DNA of 64,000 bases. Source: Micromonospora sp. RP3T. Its GTDB lineage: Bacteria > Actinomycetota > Actinomycetes > Mycobacteriales > Micromonosporaceae. Below are positions 1 through 8,245 of this stretch, one piece after another. The stretch is taken from assembly GCF_003027925.1 (NCBI RefSeq), contig NZ_PYPS01000025.1:49908-113907 (forward strand), written 5' to 3'. A program made the translations under genes and the position numbers. Positions within the stretch are counted from its first letter, which is position 1. Every line of letters begins with the position of its first letter. Under the pieces are notes generated by a model. That model was not told the DNA's origin. It saw only the letters and a program-made list of their open reading frames with translations, and made no database searches.

Positions 1-1279
1 CGACGCCGGCGACACCCGGCCGGGCGACGTGGCGGTCTTCTACCGCACCAACGCCATGTCCCGGGTGTTCGAGGAGGTGTTCATCCGGGTCGGCCTGCCC
101 TACAAGGTGGTCGGTGGGGTGCGCTTCTACGAGCGCAAGGAGGTCCGCGACGCGCTGGCCTACCTGCGGGCCGTGGTCAACGACGACGACACGGTCAGCC
201 TGCGCCGGATCCTCAACACCCCTCGGCGGGGCATCGGCGAACGGGCCGAGGCCTGCGTCGAGGCGCTGGCCGCCCGGGATCGCATCTCCTTCGGCGCCGC
301 GCTGCGCCGGGCGAAGGACGCGCCGGGTATCTCCACCCGGGCGGCCAACGGCATCGCCGAGTTCGTCGGGCTGCTCGACTCGGCCCGTGAGCTGACCGCC
401 ACCGGCACCCCGGAGGAGGTGCTGGAGGCGCTGCTGACCCGCTCTGGCTACCTGGCCGAGCTGGAGGAGAGCCTCGACCCGCAGGACGCCGGCCGGGTGG
501 ACAACCTCCAGGAACTGGTGAGTGTCGCCCGGGAGTACACCGAGCGGATCGAGTCGCTGGGCGCGGACGACGAGCGGGCCACGCTGGCCGGCTTCCTGGA
601 GCAGGTGGCGCTGGTCGCCGACGCCGACGCGATCCCCTCCGACGACCCCGACCACCAGGGCGTGGTCACCCTGATGACGCTGCACACCGCCAAGGGGCTG
701 GAGTTCCCGGTGGTCTTCCTGACCGGCCTGGAGGACGGCGTCTTCCCGCACCTGCGCTCGCTCGGCGACACCCGCGAGCTGGAGGAGGAGCGCCGGCTGG
801 CGTACGTGGGCATCACCCGGGCCCGGCAGCGCCTCTACCTGTCCCGGGCGGTCACCCGGTCGGCCTGGGGTGCGCCGGCCTACAACCCACCGTCGCGGTT
901 CCTGGAGGAGCTGCCGCCGGAGCTGGTGCGGTGGGAGCGCACCGAGGGGTCGTACACCTCGTGGGGCGGCGGCGGTGGTGGCGTCGGTGGCCGGGCGGAC
1001 CGGATGTCCGGCGGCGGCCGGGGTGGCTTCACCGGCGGTACGCCCCGGGCGACGCAGCTCGCCAAGCGTCTCGGCGTGGACGCCAGCCGGCTGGCCACCG
1101 CGAGCGACCTGAAGCAGGCGCCCAAGGTCTCGGTGGGCGACCGGGTCAACCACCAGCGCTACGGCCTGGGCCGGGTGCTGGCGGTGGAGGGTGCCGGGCC
1201 GGGTGCCCGGGCGCAGATCGACTTCGGCGAACAGACCATGTGGCTGGTGCTGCGGCACGCCCCGATCGACAAGCTCTGA
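1..1279 (+). CDS. pcrA: ATP-dependent DNA helicase PcrA/UvrD, 3' part
   Basis: C-terminal half of a superfamily 1A 3'-5' DNA helicase used in nucleotide excision repair and in clearing replication or recombination intermediates. The frame is open from base 2, so the 5' end lies outside the window. Visible are motif IV (VAVFYRTNAMSR), motif V (TLMTLHTAKGLEFPVVFL) and motif VI (EERRLAYVGITRARQRLYL). A Gly-rich linker follows, then the C-terminal Tudor-like segment (VGDRVNHQRYGLGRVL) that is typical of PcrA and binds RNA polymerase. It ends just before a strong hairpin. The family assignment is secure. PcrA rather than another UvrD paralogue is inferred from the tail and from the neighbouring M23 genes. 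Confidence 0.95.
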   Translation, partial: DAGDTRPGDVAVFYRTNAMSRVFEEVFIRVGLPYKVVGGVRFYERKEVRDALAYLRAVVNDDDTVSLRRILNTPRRGIGERAEACVEALAARDRISFGAALRRAKDAPGISTRAANGIAEFVGLLDSARELTATGTPEEVLEALLTRSGYLAELEESLDPQDAGRVDNLQELVSVAREYTERIESLGADDERATLAGFLEQVALVADADAIPSDDPDHQGVVTLMTLHTAKGLEFPVVFLTGLEDGVFPHLRSLGDTRELEEERRLAYVGITRARQRLYLSRAVTRSAWGAPAYNPPSRFLEELPPELVRWERTEGSYTSWGGGGGGVGGRADRMSGGGRGGFTGGTPRATQLAKRLGVDASRLATASDLKQAPKVSVGDRVNHQRYGLGRVLAVEGAGPGARAQIDFGEQTMWLVLRHAPIDKL

Positions 1280-1283
1280 GCGT

Positions 1284-1327
1284 CGAGGAGGCCCGGTCCG
1301 GTGTCACAACCGGGCCGGGCCTCCTCG
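1284..1327. terminator. Bidirectional hairpin terminator between pcrA and M23 gene
   Basis: Perfect 13-bp arms CGAGGAGGCCCGG (1284-1296) and CCGGGCCTCCTCG (1315-1327) lie between the convergent stops of pcrA and the first M23 gene. There is no long U-tract, as is usual for actinobacterial terminators. Confidence 0.75.
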
Positions 1328-1341
1328 TCGTGCGGTGCCCG

Positions 1342-2118
1342 TCAGCAGGCCACGTCGACGCCGCGGGCGCGCAGGAACGGCGCCGGGTCGATCTGGTTCC
1401 ACATCGCACCCTGGTGCACCTCGAAGTGCAGGTGCGGGCCGGTGGCGTCACCGGTGGCGCCCTCGTAGCCGATGACCTCACCGGCCTTGACCCGGTCGCC
1501 GACGTCGACGAGCAGCCGGCTCTGGTGGGCGTAGTGGGTCAGGTAGCCGTTGTGGTGGTCGACGAAGACGGAGTTGCCGTAGCCGTCGCCCACGTCACCG
1601 GCCTTGACCACGGTGCCGGACGCGGCGGCCCGGATCGGGGTGCCGGCGGGCATGGCGAAGTCGATGCCGGCGTGCAGCGTGCCCCACCGCGGCCCGAAGC
1701 AGGAGGTTATGTCGGCCCCCCGCATCGGGATGACCCAGCTCGGCTTCGGCGCGGCCTTCTTCTTCGTCGGCTTCGGCTTCGGCTTCGGCGGCACGGTCTG
1801 CTTCGACTTCGGGCTGGTCGCGCTCGGGCTGGGGGACGGGCTGGCCGGCGTCGCGGACGGGGTGACCGGGCGGAGCGACTCGCGGGCCGACCGGTCGGCG
1901 CGGGCAGCGGCCTCGGCGCGGGCCCGCGCGTCGAAGTCGACAGCGGCCGGCGCCGGTGCCGGACTGTCCTCGGTGGCGACCAGGACGCCGCCGAGGCCGA
2001 GACCGAGCAGGGCCAGCGCGCCGGTGACCAGGTACGCGGTCCGCCGGCCGGTCCGCCGGTGTCGGGCGGGGGCGGGGTCCGGGGTGGCGCCGTTCGGGGT
2101 GGGACTGCTGTGCTGCAC
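1342..2118 (-). CDS. M23 family metallopeptidase, membrane-anchored (first of two)
   Basis: Predicted zinc peptidoglycan endopeptidase of the lysostaphin/LytM type, acting outside the membrane. After a short basic segment (RHRRTGRR) comes one hydrophobic helix (TAYLVTGALALLGLGLGGVL), then an Ala/Arg-rich stretch and a Pro/Lys spacer (KPKPKPTKKK). The C-terminal M23 domain carries both zinc motifs, LHAGIDFAMPAGTP (HxGxD) and GPHLHFEVH (HxH). I chose the GTG at 2118 because GAAGG lies 5 nt upstream. The frame stays open to a GTG at 2256, but that extension looks non-coding and lacks a ribosome site. It sits in tandem with a second M23 gene on the same strand. Confidence 0.85.
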   Translation of the reverse strand: MQHSSPTPNGATPDPAPARHRRTGRRTAYLVTGALALLGLGLGGVLVATEDSPAPAPAAVDFDARARAEAAARADRSARESLRPVTPSATPASPSPSPSATSPKSKQTVPPKPKPKPTKKKAAPKPSWVIPMRGADITSCFGPRWGTLHAGIDFAMPAGTPIRAAASGTVVKAGDVGDGYGNSVFVDHHNGYLTHYAHQSRLLVDVGDRVKAGEVIGYEGATGDATGPHLHFEVHQGAMWNQIDPAPFLRARGVDVAC

Positions 2119-2333
2119 GGGAACCTTCACCAGTTGAGGGGCACGTGGACCTGGAAATACTGGTGTCGGTCTCCGAGCGCGCCGGTGGCGGGTTCGCGGC
2201 CCGGTCGGGTGCGTCGCCGGATCGTGTCCGCGATCGGGCCCGGCTGGGCGATTCACGACAAGCGTCGATCACCCGGTGGTGTGGACCCGCTCACATCGTG
2301 CGGTGTGACGGGGCAGACATGCCCCCACGCGAA

Positions 2334-2361
2334 ACCGCCCGGATCGCGGGATCCGGGCGGT
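2334..2361 (-). terminator. Hairpin after the second M23 gene
   Basis: Perfect 12-bp arms ACCGCCCGGATC (2334-2345) and GATCCGGGCGGT (2350-2361) with a 4-nt loop, 20 nt past the stop of the 2381-3097 gene. It separates the two M23 genes into independent transcripts. Confidence 0.75.
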
Positions 2362-2380
2362 CATCGGGCGGTGCGGAGTG

Positions 2381-3097
2381 TCAGGAGGCGGCTACGTCGC
2401 CGTAGAGTGCCTCGGTTTCGAGCTTGATGTCCACTCCGCGCTCCTGGAGGAACGTCACCGGGTCGCGCGGCTCGCCGTTGACATGCACCTCGAGGTGCAG
2501 GTGCGAGCCGTAGGAGTGGCCGGTGTTGCCGACCAGGCCGAGCTGGTCGCCGGCCTTCACCTGCTGGCCCTCCTTGACGGTGACCGCGGAGGAGTGGCCG
2601 TAGATGGCCTCGCTGCCGTCGGAGTGCTTGACGATCACGGCGTAGCCGTAGCCGCCGAACCAGCCGGCCTTGGTGACGGTGCCGGCGTGGACCGCCTTGT
2701 AGGGCGTGCCCTCCGGTGCGACCAGGTCGATGCCGGTGTGCAGCTTGCCCCAGCGCATGCCGTAGGGCGACTTGAAGTCGTAGCCGTGCAGGGGGAGGAG
2801 CCAGGGGTCCTGCTCGGTGGCGGCGGTGTCGCCACCCGACCGGTCGTCGCGGGTGGCGCGGTCGGCGCTGTCGGCGCGGGCCGCGGCGTCCTGACTGGCG
2901 ACCGAGGCCTGCCGGAGCTCGTCGAGGACGGACGGGCTGACGCTCTTGGCGTCGGGGAGGGCGTTCGCGCCGAGGGCGACGATGCCGGCGCCGACGAAGG
3001 CGGTCGTGACGACCGCCGCGTAGCGGCTCCGCGGGGGGGTGGGTACGCGGCGACGACCGCGATATCGATCGGGCTCAGACGACAGGCGCTGGCGCAC
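2381..3097 (-). CDS. M23 family metallopeptidase, membrane-anchored (second of two)
   Basis: Second LytM-type endopeptidase, 238 aa. An Arg-rich N-terminus precedes one transmembrane or signal-anchor helix (YAAVVTTAFVGAGIVALGA). A helical linker rich in Ala, Asp and Arg follows, then an M23 domain with LHTGIDLVAPEGTP and SHLHLEVHV zinc motifs. The start is decided by GGAGGG at 3103-3108, 5 nt before the GTG at 3097; the open frame runs upstream to 3202 without such a site. The domain architecture matches the first M23 gene, but the linkers differ, so the two are diverged paralogues. Cell-wall remodelling is the likely role; the substrate bond cannot be told. Confidence 0.9.
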   Translation of the reverse strand: MRQRLSSEPDRYRGRRRVPTPPRSRYAAVVTTAFVGAGIVALGANALPDAKSVSPSVLDELRQASVASQDAAARADSADRATRDDRSGGDTAATEQDPWLLPLHGYDFKSPYGMRWGKLHTGIDLVAPEGTPYKAVHAGTVTKAGWFGGYGYAVIVKHSDGSEAIYGHSSAVTVKEGQQVKAGDQLGLVGNTGHSYGSHLHLEVHVNGEPRDPVTFLQERGVDIKLETEALYGDVAAS

Positions 3098-3483
3098 GCA
3101 CACCCTCCGTTGTCGGGGATCCGATGCGACCTCGGGCCGTTCGGTGAAGCTCTGCCGAACGTCCGGTGCCGCGTCGTCACCCGTCCGTGGACTTGATGAC
3201 AACCGTGGACACGTTAGCCAACCGCCACTCCTGTCACAAGCCGAAGCGCCGAATCGGCGTTTCGTTATGTCCGTTTACATCCTGTCTTGTGTCATCTCGT
3301 GCCGCCGGTCGGATGGCCCGTCGACTGGCCTTTCGTCGCGGACCGTGACCGATCGGCGGAGGTGTCCGACTTCCGGCGGGCCCGGGTGGGCGGTATGGCG
3401 CAGCCCGGCTTCCCGCCGCCGGTCCGCCCGGGTTACCGTTCGTTCAGGTCAGCAGTGCCGGTGCCGGTGAAAGGTGTGCGCAG
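3098..3483. other. Divergent intergenic region with a short hairpin
   Basis: 386 nt between the M23 gene (minus) and the icmB-like gene (plus), holding both promoters. A 10-bp stem with a 3-nt loop occurs at 3242-3251 and 3255-3264 (CGAAGCGCCG / CGGCGTTTCG, one G-T pair). A weaker GTTCGG/CCGAAC hairpin lies at 3139-3160 in the M23 leader. I looked for the ydaO/c-di-AMP riboswitch known upstream of actinobacterial wall hydrolases and did not find its conserved blocks. No gene is supported. Confidence 0.4.
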
Positions 3484-3888
3484 ATGAGCTCTCGGATTCG
3501 GGTCGTCGTCGCCAAGCCCGGCCTGGACGGCCACGACCGCGGCGCGAAGGTCGTCGCCCGTGCGCTGCGGGACGCGGGCATGGAGGTCATCTACACCGGC
3601 CTGCACCAGACCCCCGAGCAGATCGTCGAGACGGCGATCCAGGAGGACGCGGACGCGGTCGGCCTCTCGGTGCTCTCCGGCGCGCACATGACGCTGTTCA
3701 AGCGCGTCGTCGAGCTGCTCACCGACCGCCAGGCGGCCGACATCGTGGTCTTCGGCGGCGGCATCATCCCGGAGGCCGACATCCCGGAGCTGGAGCGGCT
3801 CGGCGTCGCGAAGATCTTCACGCCGGGCGCCACCACCGGGTCGATCGTCGACTGGGTGCGGGAGAACGTGGCCCAGCCGGTCGGCTGA
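3484..3888 (+). CDS. icmB: Cobalamin-binding small subunit of an acyl-CoA mutase (IcmB-like)
   Basis: 134-aa free-standing B12-binding domain. The DxHxxG cobalamin motif is D15-G-H17-D-R-G20, and a Gly-rich cofactor loop (VFGGGIIPEADI) follows near residue 90. Length and sequence match the small subunit of isobutyryl-CoA mutase (IcmB), which pairs with a separately encoded large subunit to interconvert isobutyryl- and n-butyryl-CoA. A stand-alone B12 subunit of another acyl-CoA mutase is the alternative. The large subunit is not in this window. It is a single gene with AAAGG upstream of the ATG and a hairpin downstream; sucCD follows 395 nt later. The B12 domain is certain, the exact mutase is inferred. 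Confidence 0.85.
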   Translation: MSSRIRVVVAKPGLDGHDRGAKVVARALRDAGMEVIYTGLHQTPEQIVETAIQEDADAVGLSVLSGAHMTLFKRVVELLTDRQAADIVVFGGGIIPEADIPELERLGVAKIFTPGATTGSIVDWVRENVAQPVG

Positions 3889-3901
3889 TTCCGGGCAGGG
3901 G

Positions 3902-3938
3902 GAGGGGCCGGACGCACCCCTCACACGCCCGGCCCCTC
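3902..3938 (+). terminator. Hairpin terminator after icmB-like gene
   Basis: 10-bp perfect arms GAGGGGCCGG (3902-3911) and CCGGCCCCTC (3929-3938), 14 nt past the stop. Confidence 0.65.
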
Positions 3939-4283
3939 TATGCACGATGCCCCGCCGCCACCCCTCGACCGACAGGGCATCGGCCGCTCCCGTCGTCGCG
4001 CTTGACCAGCGCTCCGACATCAGACTCAACGACGCCCCTGACCGGGGGTTACGCCCCGACGCGGACATCCCCCGGACGGCTGACGCCGCATCTCTCGTGG
4101 TGCGCTGTCGCGACGACGGTTGTGCATTACCGCACACCCCGCACCCGCTCGGTTGCCGCCGGTTCCCATCTCGTTAGGCTGCGGCAAATGGCCTGTCTGT
4201 TCTGATGACAGGCGTCAAACTGATTTTCCAACGCTGGTGGCGGCGCGACGGCGCGCCGCGGAGACGGGACGGGACGCGCAATC
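3939..4283. other. Gene-free leader region of sucCD
   Basis: About 345 nt before sucC. The only structure I see is a 7-bp hairpin GCCTGTC (4191-4197) / GACAGGC (4207-4213), 70 nt before the start codon, which could lie in the 5' leader. No convincing coding sequence or promoter boxes. Confidence 0.35.
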
Positions 4284-5462
4284 GTGGACCTGTACGAGTA
4301 CCAGGGGCGGGACCTGTTCGAGCGGCACGGTTTGCCAGTGCTCGCCGGCGGCGTCGCCACTACCCCGGAGGAGGCCCGCGCGATCGCCGAACGCCTCGGC
4401 GGCCGGGTGGTCGTCAAGGCGCAGGTGAAGGTCGGTGGCCGCGGCAAGGCCGGCGGCGTGAAGCTGGCCGAGGGCGCGGAGGAGACGGTGGCCCGGGCCA
4501 CCGACATCCTCGGCATGGACATCAAGGGTCACACGGTCCACAAGGTCATGATCACGGTGACCGCGGACGTGGCCGAGGAGTACTACTTCTCGTACCTGCT
4601 CGACCGGGCGAACCGCACCTTCCTCTGCATCGCCAGCGTCGCCGGCGGCATGGACATCGAGGCGGTCGCCGCCGAGACCCCCGAGAAGGTCGTCAAGGCG
4701 CCGATCGACGCGAACACCGGTGTGGACGAGGCCAAGGCGCGGGAGATCGTCACCGCGGCCGGCTTCCCGGCCGAGGTCGCCGACCAGATCGTCGACGTCG
4801 CGGTCGGGCTGTGGCAGGCGTTCGTCGCCGAGGACGCCACCCTGGTCGAGGTGAACCCGCTGGCCACCACGAAGGACGGCAAGCTGCTGCTCCTGGACGC
4901 CAAGGTCACGCTGGACGAGAACGCCGGGTTCCGGCACCCGGACCACGAGGCCCTGGTCGACCAGGCGTCGGTGGACCCGCTGGAGCAGGCCGCCAAGGAG
5001 AAGGACCTCAACTACGTCAAGCTCGACGGCGAGGTCGGCATCATCGGCAACGGCGCGGGCCTGGTCATGTCCACGCTCGACGTGGTCGCGTACGCCGGGG
5101 AGCGGCACGGCGGCGTCAAGCCGGCCAACTTCCTCGACATCGGCGGCGGCGCGAGCGCCGAGGTGATGGCGAACGGCCTGGAGATCGTCCTCTCCGACCC
5201 GTCGGTGAAGAGCGTCTTCGTCAACGTCTTCGGCGGCATCACCGCCTGCGACGCGGTCGCCAACGGCATCGTGCAGGCGCTGGCGCTGCTGGAGCAGCGC
5301 GGCGAGAAGGCCACCAAGCCGCTCGTGGTCCGCCTCGACGGCAACAACGCCGAGGAGGGCCGGGCCATCCTCGACGGCGCGGCGAACCCGCTCATCCAGC
5401 GGGTCGACACCATGGACGGCGCGGCCGAGCGGGCCGCCGAGCTGGCAGCGGCGGGGGTCTGA
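4284..5462 (+). CDS. sucC: Succinyl-CoA synthetase beta subunit
   Basis: Nucleotide-binding beta chain of ADP-forming succinyl-CoA ligase (TCA cycle; succinyl-CoA + ADP/GDP + Pi to succinate + NTP). It is 392 aa, the usual length. The N-terminal ATP-grasp fold contains KVGGRGKAGGVKLAEG; the metal-binding NPL motif follows (VEVNPLATTKDG); the C-terminal ligase domain carries DIGGGA and NVFGGIT. The GTG start at 4284 gives the conserved N-terminus VDLYEYQGRDLFERHG. It is followed 2 nt after its stop by sucD, so the two are co-transcribed and probably translationally coupled. Confidence 0.97.
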   Translation: MDLYEYQGRDLFERHGLPVLAGGVATTPEEARAIAERLGGRVVVKAQVKVGGRGKAGGVKLAEGAEETVARATDILGMDIKGHTVHKVMITVTADVAEEYYFSYLLDRANRTFLCIASVAGGMDIEAVAAETPEKVVKAPIDANTGVDEAKAREIVTAAGFPAEVADQIVDVAVGLWQAFVAEDATLVEVNPLATTKDGKLLLLDAKVTLDENAGFRHPDHEALVDQASVDPLEQAAKEKDLNYVKLDGEVGIIGNGAGLVMSTLDVVAYAGERHGGVKPANFLDIGGGASAEVMANGLEIVLSDPSVKSVFVNVFGGITACDAVANGIVQALALLEQRGEKATKPLVVRLDGNNAEEGRAILDGAANPLIQRVDTMDGAAERAAELAAAGV

Positions 5463-5464
5463 CA

Positions 5465-6352
5465 ATGGCTATCTGGCTGACCAAGGACTCCAAGGTCATC
5501 GTGCAGGGCATGACCGGTTCCGAGGGTTCCAAGCACACCCGGCGGATGCTCGCCGCCGGCACCACCGTGGTCGGCGGCGTGAACCCGCGCAAGGCCGGCA
5601 CCACTGTCGACTTCGACGGCACCGAGCTGCCGGTCTTCGCCTCCGTCGCGGACGCGATGAAGTCCACCGGGGCCGACGTCACGGTCATCTTCGTGCCGCC
5701 GCAGTTCACCAAGGCCGCCGTGGTCGAGGCGATCGACGCCGGCATCGACCTGGCCGTGGTGATCACCGAGGGCGTGCCGGTGCACGACACCGCCGCGTTC
5801 TGGGCGTACAACGTGGCCAAGGGCGAGCGCACCCGGATCATCGGCCCGAACTGCCCCGGCATCGCCTCGCCGGGCGCCTCCAACGCCGGCATCATCCCGG
5901 CCGACATCACCGGCGTCGGCCGGATCGGCCTGGTCAGCAAGAGCGGCACGCTGACCTACCAGATGATGTACGAGCTGCGCGACATCGGCTTCTCCACCTG
6001 CGTCGGCATCGGCGGTGACCCGATCATCGGGACCACCCACATCGACGCGCTGGCCGCCTTCGAGGCGGACCCGGAGACCGACGCGATCGTCATGATCGGT
6101 GAGATCGGCGGCGACGCCGAGGAGCGGGCGGCCGAGTTCATCAAGGCCAACGTCACCAAGCCGGTGGTCGGCTACATCGCCGGCTTCACCGCCCCGCCCG
6201 GCAAGACCATGGGTCACGCCGGCGCGATCATCTCCGGTTCGGCCGGCACCGCCGACGCGAAGAAGGCGGCGCTGGAGGCGGTCGGCGTCAAGGTCGGCAA
6301 GACTCCGACCGAGACCGCCGAGCTGATGCGGGAGCTCATGTCCGGCCGCTGA
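5465..6352 (+). CDS. sucD: Succinyl-CoA synthetase alpha subunit
   Basis: CoA-binding and phosphohistidine chain of succinyl-CoA ligase, 295 aa. The N-terminal Rossmann CoA-binding domain begins VQGMTGSEGSKHTRRML. The catalytic histidine that is phosphorylated during turnover is H251 in MGHAGAIISG. The residues PNCPG and SKSGTLTYQ typical of the family are also present. Only 2 nt separate it from sucC, so it is the second gene of the operon, and a strong hairpin closes the unit. The frame is open far upstream through sucC, but the ATG at 5465 gives the family start. Confidence 0.97.
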   Translation: MAIWLTKDSKVIVQGMTGSEGSKHTRRMLAAGTTVVGGVNPRKAGTTVDFDGTELPVFASVADAMKSTGADVTVIFVPPQFTKAAVVEAIDAGIDLAVVITEGVPVHDTAAFWAYNVAKGERTRIIGPNCPGIASPGASNAGIIPADITGVGRIGLVSKSGTLTYQMMYELRDIGFSTCVGIGGDPIIGTTHIDALAAFEADPETDAIVMIGEIGGDAEERAAEFIKANVTKPVVGYIAGFTAPPGKTMGHAGAIISGSAGTADAKKAALEAVGVKVGKTPTETAELMRELMSGR

Positions 6353-6370
6353 GCGGTCAGCTGACACGGC

Positions 6371-6402
6371 GAGGGGGTCGACCGGTTCCGGTCGGCCCCC
6401 TC
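6371..6402. terminator. Bidirectional terminator sucCD / DUF4190 gene
   Basis: 15-bp arms GAGGGGGTCGACCGG (6371-6385) and CCGGTCGGCCCCCTC (6388-6402) with one G-T pair, between the convergent sucD and 6407-6676 stops. Confidence 0.75.
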
Positions 6403-6406
6403 ACGC

Positions 6407-6676
6407 TCAGCGGTACCAGTACGGGTAGTAGTAGCTGCCCCGGGCCCGCACGATGGCGCTGGCCACGATGTTGATCACACCGAATGCGATGGCCAGCCAG
6501 CCGAGCAGCTGCGACTTGCCGTTGCGGCGCGCGTCGCGGATCGACAACCAGCCGAAGACGATTCCCAGGATGCCGCAGCAGAACAGGCCGAAGACGATGC
6601 CGAGGACGCCCCAGAACGTGGTCCGGTCCCGGCCCGCGGCCGGTGGCGGCGGGGGCGGCGGATACGGAGCGTTCAC
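6407..6676 (-). CDS. DUF4190 small membrane protein
   Basis: 89-aa protein with a Pro-rich N-terminus (YPPPPPPP) and two transmembrane helices (about residues 21-43 and 57-77) joined by a short basic loop containing RDARRNGK, the DUF4190 layout. The Tyr-rich tail (YYYPYWYR) is exposed at the C-terminus. The GTG start has an excellent site, GGAGGAAGCT just upstream. The family function is unknown; such proteins are common in actinobacteria. It is a single gene, convergent with sucCD. Nothing shows a substrate or partner. Confidence 0.8.
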   Translation of the reverse strand: MNAPYPPPPPPPAAGRDRTTFWGVLGIVFGLFCCGILGIVFGWLSIRDARRNGKSQLLGWLAIAFGVINIVASAIVRARGSYYYPYWYR

Positions 6677-6835
6677 AGCTTCCTCCGAACGGTCGGTGCC
6701 TCGACGGAACGGTCGCGTCTCAAGCCGAGGCTAGACCGGATCACCGCCGCCGATCCGCGGGTTCGACGAACTCGCCACGGTCCCGGCCCGGTATCGGACT
6801 GCCGTCCTCTCCCGTGGCGTGCCAGAGTAGACGCG

Positions 6836-8158
6836 ATGTCACGTGTCACCCCTGACCAGCCCCGCCGTCCGGCCGCCGGCCCCACCACCGGCGCCCGGCC
6901 GCGCGCCCGTGCCCGCCCCGCCGCGCGCGTACCCCCGCCCCGGGCGGGTGAGCCGTCGCGCAGCCGGGCCCCGCTGCCCGTGGCCGCCGGGGTGGCCGCG
7001 CTCTGGGCGGCACTGACCTCTCTGCTGCCGGTCGTCGTCGTGCTCGGCCTCGCCCAGCTCACCGAGGACGCCGGGTCGCTCGGCGGCGCGCTGCGCGCCG
7101 GCCTGGCCGGCTGGCTGCTCGGGCACGGGGTGCCGTTGCAGACCGCCGCCGGGCCGCTCGGTCTGGCGCCCCTCGCGCTGAGCGTGCTGGTCGTCTGGCG
7201 GCTCACCCGGGCCGGGGTGCACGTCAGCCGGGCCGTGGGCGCGCGCGGCGCCGGCTCGCCGCGGCAGGCGCTCGCCGTCGCGGTCGCGGTCGCGGTCGGG
7301 TACGCACTGCTCGGCACGATCGCCGCGGTGGCGGTCGGCGCGGGCGGCGTACGCGTCTCCCCGGTCACGACCGCCGTGACGTTCGCCGTGTTCGCCGCCC
7401 CGGCCGCACTCGTCGGCGCGCTGCGCACCACGGGGGTCTGGGCGCTGCTGGCCCGACGGTGCCCGCCGGTGGTGCGCGACGGGTTGCGGGCCGGGCTGGT
7501 CGCGGTGCTGCTGTTGCTCGGCGCGAGCGCCGGCGCGGGCGGGCTGGCGGTGGCCACCGGTGGTGGCGACGCGGCCGACATGATCGGCGCGTACCGGACC
7601 GGGGTGGCCGGGCAGGCGGGCATCACGCTGGTCAGCCTCGCGTACGCGCCGAACGCCACCGTCTGGTCGGCCAGCTACCTGCTCGGTCCCGGGTTCGCCG
7701 TCGGCACGGACACCGCGGTCCGCACCAGTGAGGTGTCGGTGGGCGCGCTGCCGGCCGTGCCGTTGCTGGCCGGCCTGCCGCGTGGCCCGGTGGACGGGCT
7801 GGGCACCGGCCTGCTCGCGGTGCCGGTGCTGGCCGCGATGGCGGCCGGCTGGCTGCTGGCCCGGCGGCTGCTGCGGGCGGCGGCCGAGGACCGGGCCGAG
7901 GTCGGCTGGTCGGAGCTGCTGGTCCCGGCCGTGCTCGCCGGCCCGGTCGCCGGGGTGTTGCTGGGTCTGCTCGCGGCGGCCTCGGGCGGGCCGCTCGGCG
8001 GTGGTCGGCTGGCCGAGATCGGCCCGGCGCCCTGGCCGGTGACCGCCGTCGCCACGCTGGTGATCGCCGTGGGCGCGGTGCTCGGCGCCGCCGCCACCCG
8101 CACCCTCACCACCCGGTCCGCCCCGCCCACGCCCCGGCCCGCCCCGACCCCGCGCTGA
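6836..8158 (+). CDS. DUF6350 polytopic membrane protein (PerM-like)
   Basis: 440-aa integral membrane protein. A basic, Pro/Arg-rich cytosolic N-terminus of about 45 residues is followed by roughly ten hydrophobic segments (for example VVVVLGLAQL, LAVAVAVAVGYALLGTI, VAVLLLLGASAGAGGLAV). It resembles the actinobacterial DUF6350 family that includes PerM, a mycobacterial protein linked to cell division and persistence. That role is family knowledge, not shown here. It lies just before purN, where I remember this family in other actinomycetes. The ATG at 6836 has no strong ribosome site. Confidence 0.8.
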   Translation: MSRVTPDQPRRPAAGPTTGARPRARARPAARVPPPRAGEPSRSRAPLPVAAGVAALWAALTSLLPVVVVLGLAQLTEDAGSLGGALRAGLAGWLLGHGVPLQTAAGPLGLAPLALSVLVVWRLTRAGVHVSRAVGARGAGSPRQALAVAVAVAVGYALLGTIAAVAVGAGGVRVSPVTTAVTFAVFAAPAALVGALRTTGVWALLARRCPPVVRDGLRAGLVAVLLLLGASAGAGGLAVATGGGDAADMIGAYRTGVAGQAGITLVSLAYAPNATVWSASYLLGPGFAVGTDTAVRTSEVSVGALPAVPLLAGLPRGPVDGLGTGLLAVPVLAAMAAGWLLARRLLRAAAEDRAEVGWSELLVPAVLAGPVAGVLLGLLAAASGGPLGGGRLAEIGPAPWPVTAVATLVIAVGAVLGAAATRTLTTRSAPPTPRPAPTPR

Positions 8159-8199
8159 CGGCTCGGGTCCTCGCCGCCCGGACCGACGGGTGGACGTGA

Positions 8200-8235
8200 C
8201 GAAGGGGCGCCCGGCTGCCGCCGGACGCCCCTTCG
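8200..8235. terminator. Bidirectional hairpin terminator
   Basis: 10-bp arms CGAAGGGGCG (8200-8209) and CGCCCCTTCG (8226-8235), with further pairing of CCGG inside, between the convergent PerM-like gene and the 8246-8833 gene. Confidence 0.75.
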
Positions 8236-8245
8236 TCGGAGCCGG

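Noticed and set aside
3098..3483. Possible ydaO (c-di-AMP) riboswitch upstream of an M23 peptidase gene
   Set aside because: The conserved blocks of that riboswitch are not visible; only short hairpins occur.
5012..6367. 451-codon minus-strand frame opposite sucC/sucD
   Set aside because: Shadow frame, Asp/Gly/Arg/Val-rich, no start site and no family resemblance.
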